In this document: positions 17,336 to 19,353 of the stretch, piece after piece
Numbering within the stretch: the stretch's first letter is position 1
Layout: every line of letters begins with the position of its first letter
From: CAYSPU01 sp964432995
GTDB lineage: Bacteria > Verrucomicrobiota > Verrucomicrobiia > Limisphaerales > JAHDYP01
Assembly (NCBI GenBank): GCA_964432995.1
Contig: CAYSPU010000097.1
Span: 1-19,353 of the forward strand
DNA: 19,353 nucleotides
Reading direction: 5' to 3'
Made by a program: the position numbers and the translations under genes
Notes under the pieces: model-generated
What the model was told of the DNA's origin: nothing
The model's input: only the letters and a program-made list of their open reading frames with translations
The model's database searches: none

Positions 17336-17728
17336 TCAGCACGGCTGCGACTGCGTCTTGGAGGCCATCAATCCCAGGACGAACCTCTCGCACTCGGCCT
17401 GCACCCGGCGGAGCGTGCCACGAGACCACCACCAGCAACCGCAAAGGACCGCAAATACCAGGGAAGATACGACACCAAACCCGGTCGCCACGTCCGCCAG
17501 CAGCAGTGAGGCCCAGACAACCACCTCCGCCAATCGAACCACGGCGAGCCACAACACCCCCAACAGCACCAACGAACCCAGCGCGGTCATCCAGACCGCC
17601 CGCCGGCTCCGGCGCTCCCACGCTTCCGCCTCCGCCATCCGAAACAGCAGGTGGCTCCGCTGCTCAGCGTCTCCGTATCGGATGAGGGCTTTGAGAAGGT
17701 CATCCGGCACTCTTGTCTGGCTCTTCAT
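17336..17728 (-). CDS. unrecognised protein with two membrane segments (130 aa)
   Basis: I do not recognise a family. Residues 1-43 are polar and helix-forming (DDLLKALIRYGDAEQRSHLL, then a charged stretch rich in Glu and Arg). Two hydrophobic segments follow at about 44-67 and 72-101, then a basic/acidic C-terminal helix ending in Cys. The arrangement suggests a small inner-membrane protein with both ends on the same side. ATG 17728 is preferred because the DDLLKAL helix begins soon after it; in-frame ATGs at 17749 and 17755 would add 7 or 9 residues. It is convergent with the tricorn gene and divergent from the methyltransferase gene. The clean hydrophobicity pattern supports a real gene. 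Confidence 0.65.
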   Translation of the reverse strand: MKSQTRVPDDLLKALIRYGDAEQRSHLLFRMAEAEAWERRSRRAVWMTALGSLVLLGVLWLAVVRLAEVVVWASLLLADVATGFGVVSSLVFAVLCGCWWWSRGTLRRVQAECERFVLGLMASKTQSQPC

Positions 17729-17894
17729 GCTGACTCGCCGCATGAACATACACATGAAGCTGCCTGCGTGCCAGTGCGGGACTCCATCTCAACTCAGCGA
17801 CACCCCACCCCCCCCTGGGCCACGTTGACGCCCCTGACCCTAAGGCGATTTCGCTTTGCAGAACCCGCCATCTCTGCGTTCATCGGCCGACGCT

Positions 17895-17965
17895 AGCCGG
17901 CATACGGCGCGTCCTGCGGGTGCACACTGGATTGGTGCGCCGCAGGAGTATGAAATATGCCGGCT
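17895..17965 (+). promoter_or_regulatory. two-tier stem-loop upstream of the rRNA methyltransferase gene
   Basis: The outer stem is perfect over 10 bp: AGCCGGCATA (17895-17904) with TATGCCGGCT (17956-17965). Inside, after an internal loop of 7 and 8 bases, TCCTGCGG (17912-17919) pairs perfectly with CCGCAGGA (17940-17947). The stem continues past one bulged G through five more pairs, one of them G-U (17921-17925 with 17935-17939), to a 9-base loop. The total is 23 base pairs in 71 bases. It ends 59 bases before the methyltransferase start and has no T-tract after it. It matches no riboswitch that I know. It could be an RNA leader, a transcript 3' structure or a palindromic repeat element. Confidence 0.6.
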
Positions 17966-18024
17966 GGGGCATGTCGCCCTCGCGGACGGCCACGGATCAC
18001 AACTGTCTACAAATCTACATCCTG

Positions 18025-19242
18025 ATGTCGACCTCCCCCCTACCCACCGTGGTTCTTCGAGCTGGCGAAGCCGACCGCGTCGTTGCCGGACACCCCTGGA
18101 TCTACCAAGGTTCGATTCTCCGCAAGCCCGCGAGTATTCCGGATGGTGACCTCGTGGCCGTGAAAGACCATCGGGACCGTTTTCTGGGAACCGGCCTCTA
18201 CAACTCGCGATCGAAGATCCAGATCCGGATGATCTCCCCGGACCGCATCGAGTTGGACGCCGCTTACTTCGAGCAGCAGTTCCGCCACGCCCTCGCCCTC
18301 CGCCAACGGTACCTGCCGGAGGCCACCTCGTTCCGCCTGGTCAACGCCGAGAGCGATTCCCTGAGCGGCCTGATCGTCGACCGCTACGAGGACGTGTTCG
18401 TGATCCAGACGTCGTCGCTGGGGATGGACCAACGGAAGCCGGCGATCTTCGGCGCCTTGCGGTCGCTGGCTTCGCCCCGTGCCCTGGTCGAGCGCAACGA
18501 CGCCGCGTTTCGCAAATTCGAGGGGATGGAGAACGTGAACGGTGTTGCCTGGGGAACGGTGGAGAAGCTCCTGCCGGTCCGGCTGAACGGCTTGGTCTTC
18601 GAGGCGGACCTGCTCTCCGGCCACAAGACCGGCCTCTACCTCGATCAACAAGTCAACTACCGGCTGGTCGCCGACCTGATCTCCCGCCGCCCGAACCCCC
18701 GCGTGCTCGACGCCTTCAGTTTCCAAGGCGGGTTCGCCCTGCACGCCGCCCGCGCCGGGGCCTCCGCCGTCCTCGGCATCGACCAGAGCGCTGAGGCAAC
18801 CGCCCTGGCGGCGCGACTCGCCGAACGCAACGGGCTCGCCGACCGTTGTCACTTCGAAACCGGGAACGTCTTCGACTGGCTCAAAGCCCGCACCACCGTC
18901 CCCCACGGGGAGAAGCTGATCCCGCAGTTCGACGCCATCGTCCTCGATCCGCCGTCGTTCACCCGAACGCGCGCCTCGGTGCCCGACGCCCTCCGCGGCT
19001 ACAAGGAAATCCAGCTCCGCGCCCTGAAGCTGCTGCGCCCCGAGGGGCTCCTCGCCACCTTCTGCTGCAGCCACCACGTCGACGCCGGCACGTTCCTCGA
19101 CGTCATTCTGTCGGCGGCGTTTGACGCCCGCCGCGTCCTCAGGCTCGTCGGCACCTTCACCCAGTCACCGGATCATCCGGTCCTCCCGAGCGTTCCGGAA
19201 ACGGAATACCTCAAGGGCTACGCCCTGGAGGTCGTTCGCTAG
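18025..19242 (+). CDS. RlmI-like class I SAM-dependent 23S rRNA methyltransferase (405 aa)
   Basis: An N-terminal PUA domain (about 8-80, VVAGHPWIYQGSI) is followed by the RlmI-type linker region (LVNAESDSLSGLIVDRYEDV and GHKTGLYLDQQVNY) and a Rossmann methyltransferase fold. Motif I is LDAFSFQGGF (228-236), motif IV is LDPPSF with Asp308, and the Cys of the catalytic region lies in TFCCSHH (Cys347 or Cys348). E. coli RlmI, of similar length, makes m5C1962 in 23S rRNA; the same position is the likely but unproven target here. ATG 18025 places the PUA domain at the usual distance from the N-terminus; longer in-frame starts at 17920 or 17971 would run through the stem-loop. No Shine-Dalgarno site precedes it. 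The stop overlaps that of the convergent gene. Confidence 0.92.
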   Translation: MSTSPLPTVVLRAGEADRVVAGHPWIYQGSILRKPASIPDGDLVAVKDHRDRFLGTGLYNSRSKIQIRMISPDRIELDAAYFEQQFRHALALRQRYLPEATSFRLVNAESDSLSGLIVDRYEDVFVIQTSSLGMDQRKPAIFGALRSLASPRALVERNDAAFRKFEGMENVNGVAWGTVEKLLPVRLNGLVFEADLLSGHKTGLYLDQQVNYRLVADLISRRPNPRVLDAFSFQGGFALHAARAGASAVLGIDQSAEATALAARLAERNGLADRCHFETGNVFDWLKARTTVPHGEKLIPQFDAIVLDPPSFTRTRASVPDALRGYKEIQLRALKLLRPEGLLATFCCSHHVDAGTFLDVILSAAFDARRVLRLVGTFTQSPDHPVLPSVPETEYLKGYALEVVR

Positions 19243-19353
19243 CCCAGCAGCAGCTCCCGCTGCCAGGCCATCAGCTCGCCGCGGGCGTCGGTCTGGTCCA
19301 ACGCCAGGCTCAGCAACTGAGCGCGGCTGGCCAGCACACTCGGGTCCAACTGC
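19239..19353 (-). CDS. C-terminal end of an unidentified gene entering from the right
   Basis: On the minus strand a frame is open from the right edge for 37 codons to TAG at 19239-19241. The last residues read DARGELMAWQRELLLG. The frame is rich in Leu, Ala and Arg, consistent with a helical C-terminus. The stop shares the palindrome CTAG with the methyltransferase stop, an exact convergent overlap. The piece is too short to name. It could be a chance opening, but the codon choice (GC-rich third positions) resembles that of neighbouring genes. Confidence 0.5.
   Translation of the reverse strand, partial: QLDPSVLASRAQLLSLALDQTDARGELMAWQRELLLG

Noticed and set aside
17895..17965. Stem-loop as an intrinsic terminator of the upstream region
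   Set aside because: No plus-strand gene ends just before it and no T-tract follows; a leader or repeat element fits better.

Overview
This is a GC-rich chromosomal window that reads most like a member of the Verrucomicrobiota; related Planctomycetota or Acidobacteriota cannot be excluded. The signs are a Tat-exported Gfo/Idh/MocA oxidoreductase with a WDLFLGPAP motif, a PadR plus 900-residue orphan MacB/FtsX-type permease pair, an exported GH36 glycosidase, very long exported beta-propeller proteins, an RHS remnant of the 'YDAxGRLTN' type, and many genes without a clear Shine-Dalgarno site. No phage, CRISPR, tRNA or rRNA gene was seen.

Layout. (1) 1-793, minus: a Tat-exported oxidoreductase that runs off the left edge. 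(2) 794-1710: a gene-poor stretch with decayed pieces of an IS66 transposase (plus) and an RHS-type repeat protein (minus), and a small ORF with a good ribosome site. (3) 1711-2828, plus: an RRM RNA-binding protein followed by infC. infC starts at TTG, and this start overlaps the stop of a short upstream ORF. (4) 2872-6156: a PadR regulator and an ADOP-type permease, both minus, bracketed by two copies of a 56-58 bp direct repeat. (5) 6349-8450, plus: a 36-residue hydrophobic peptide whose stop overlaps the start of a GH36 alpha-galactosidase-like enzyme. (6) 8704-11199, minus: an exported protein with 8 PQQ-type blades, a fibronectin-III-like domain and 8 more blades. (7) 11200-11811: a non-coding divergent region rich in hairpins, with a repeat present twice. 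(8) 11812-17193, plus: an exported S9 peptidase and an exported tricorn-protease homologue, 15 bp apart. (9) 17336-17728, minus: an unrecognised protein with two membrane segments. (10) 17895-19242, plus: a strong two-tier stem-loop followed by an RlmI-like rRNA methyltransferase, whose stop shares a CTAG with the stop of a gene entering from the right edge.

How it works together. The central theme is exported catabolism: the S9 and tricorn peptidases probably form a peptide-degrading pair, and the GH36 enzyme handles alpha-galactosides or related sugars. The information-processing genes (RRM protein, IF-3, rRNA methyltransferase) are housekeeping. No complete new system stands out. The points most worth following are the stem-loop ahead of the methyltransferase, the infC start arrangement, the bracketing repeats, the repeat pair at 11407-11585 and the 8+FN3+8 propeller architecture.
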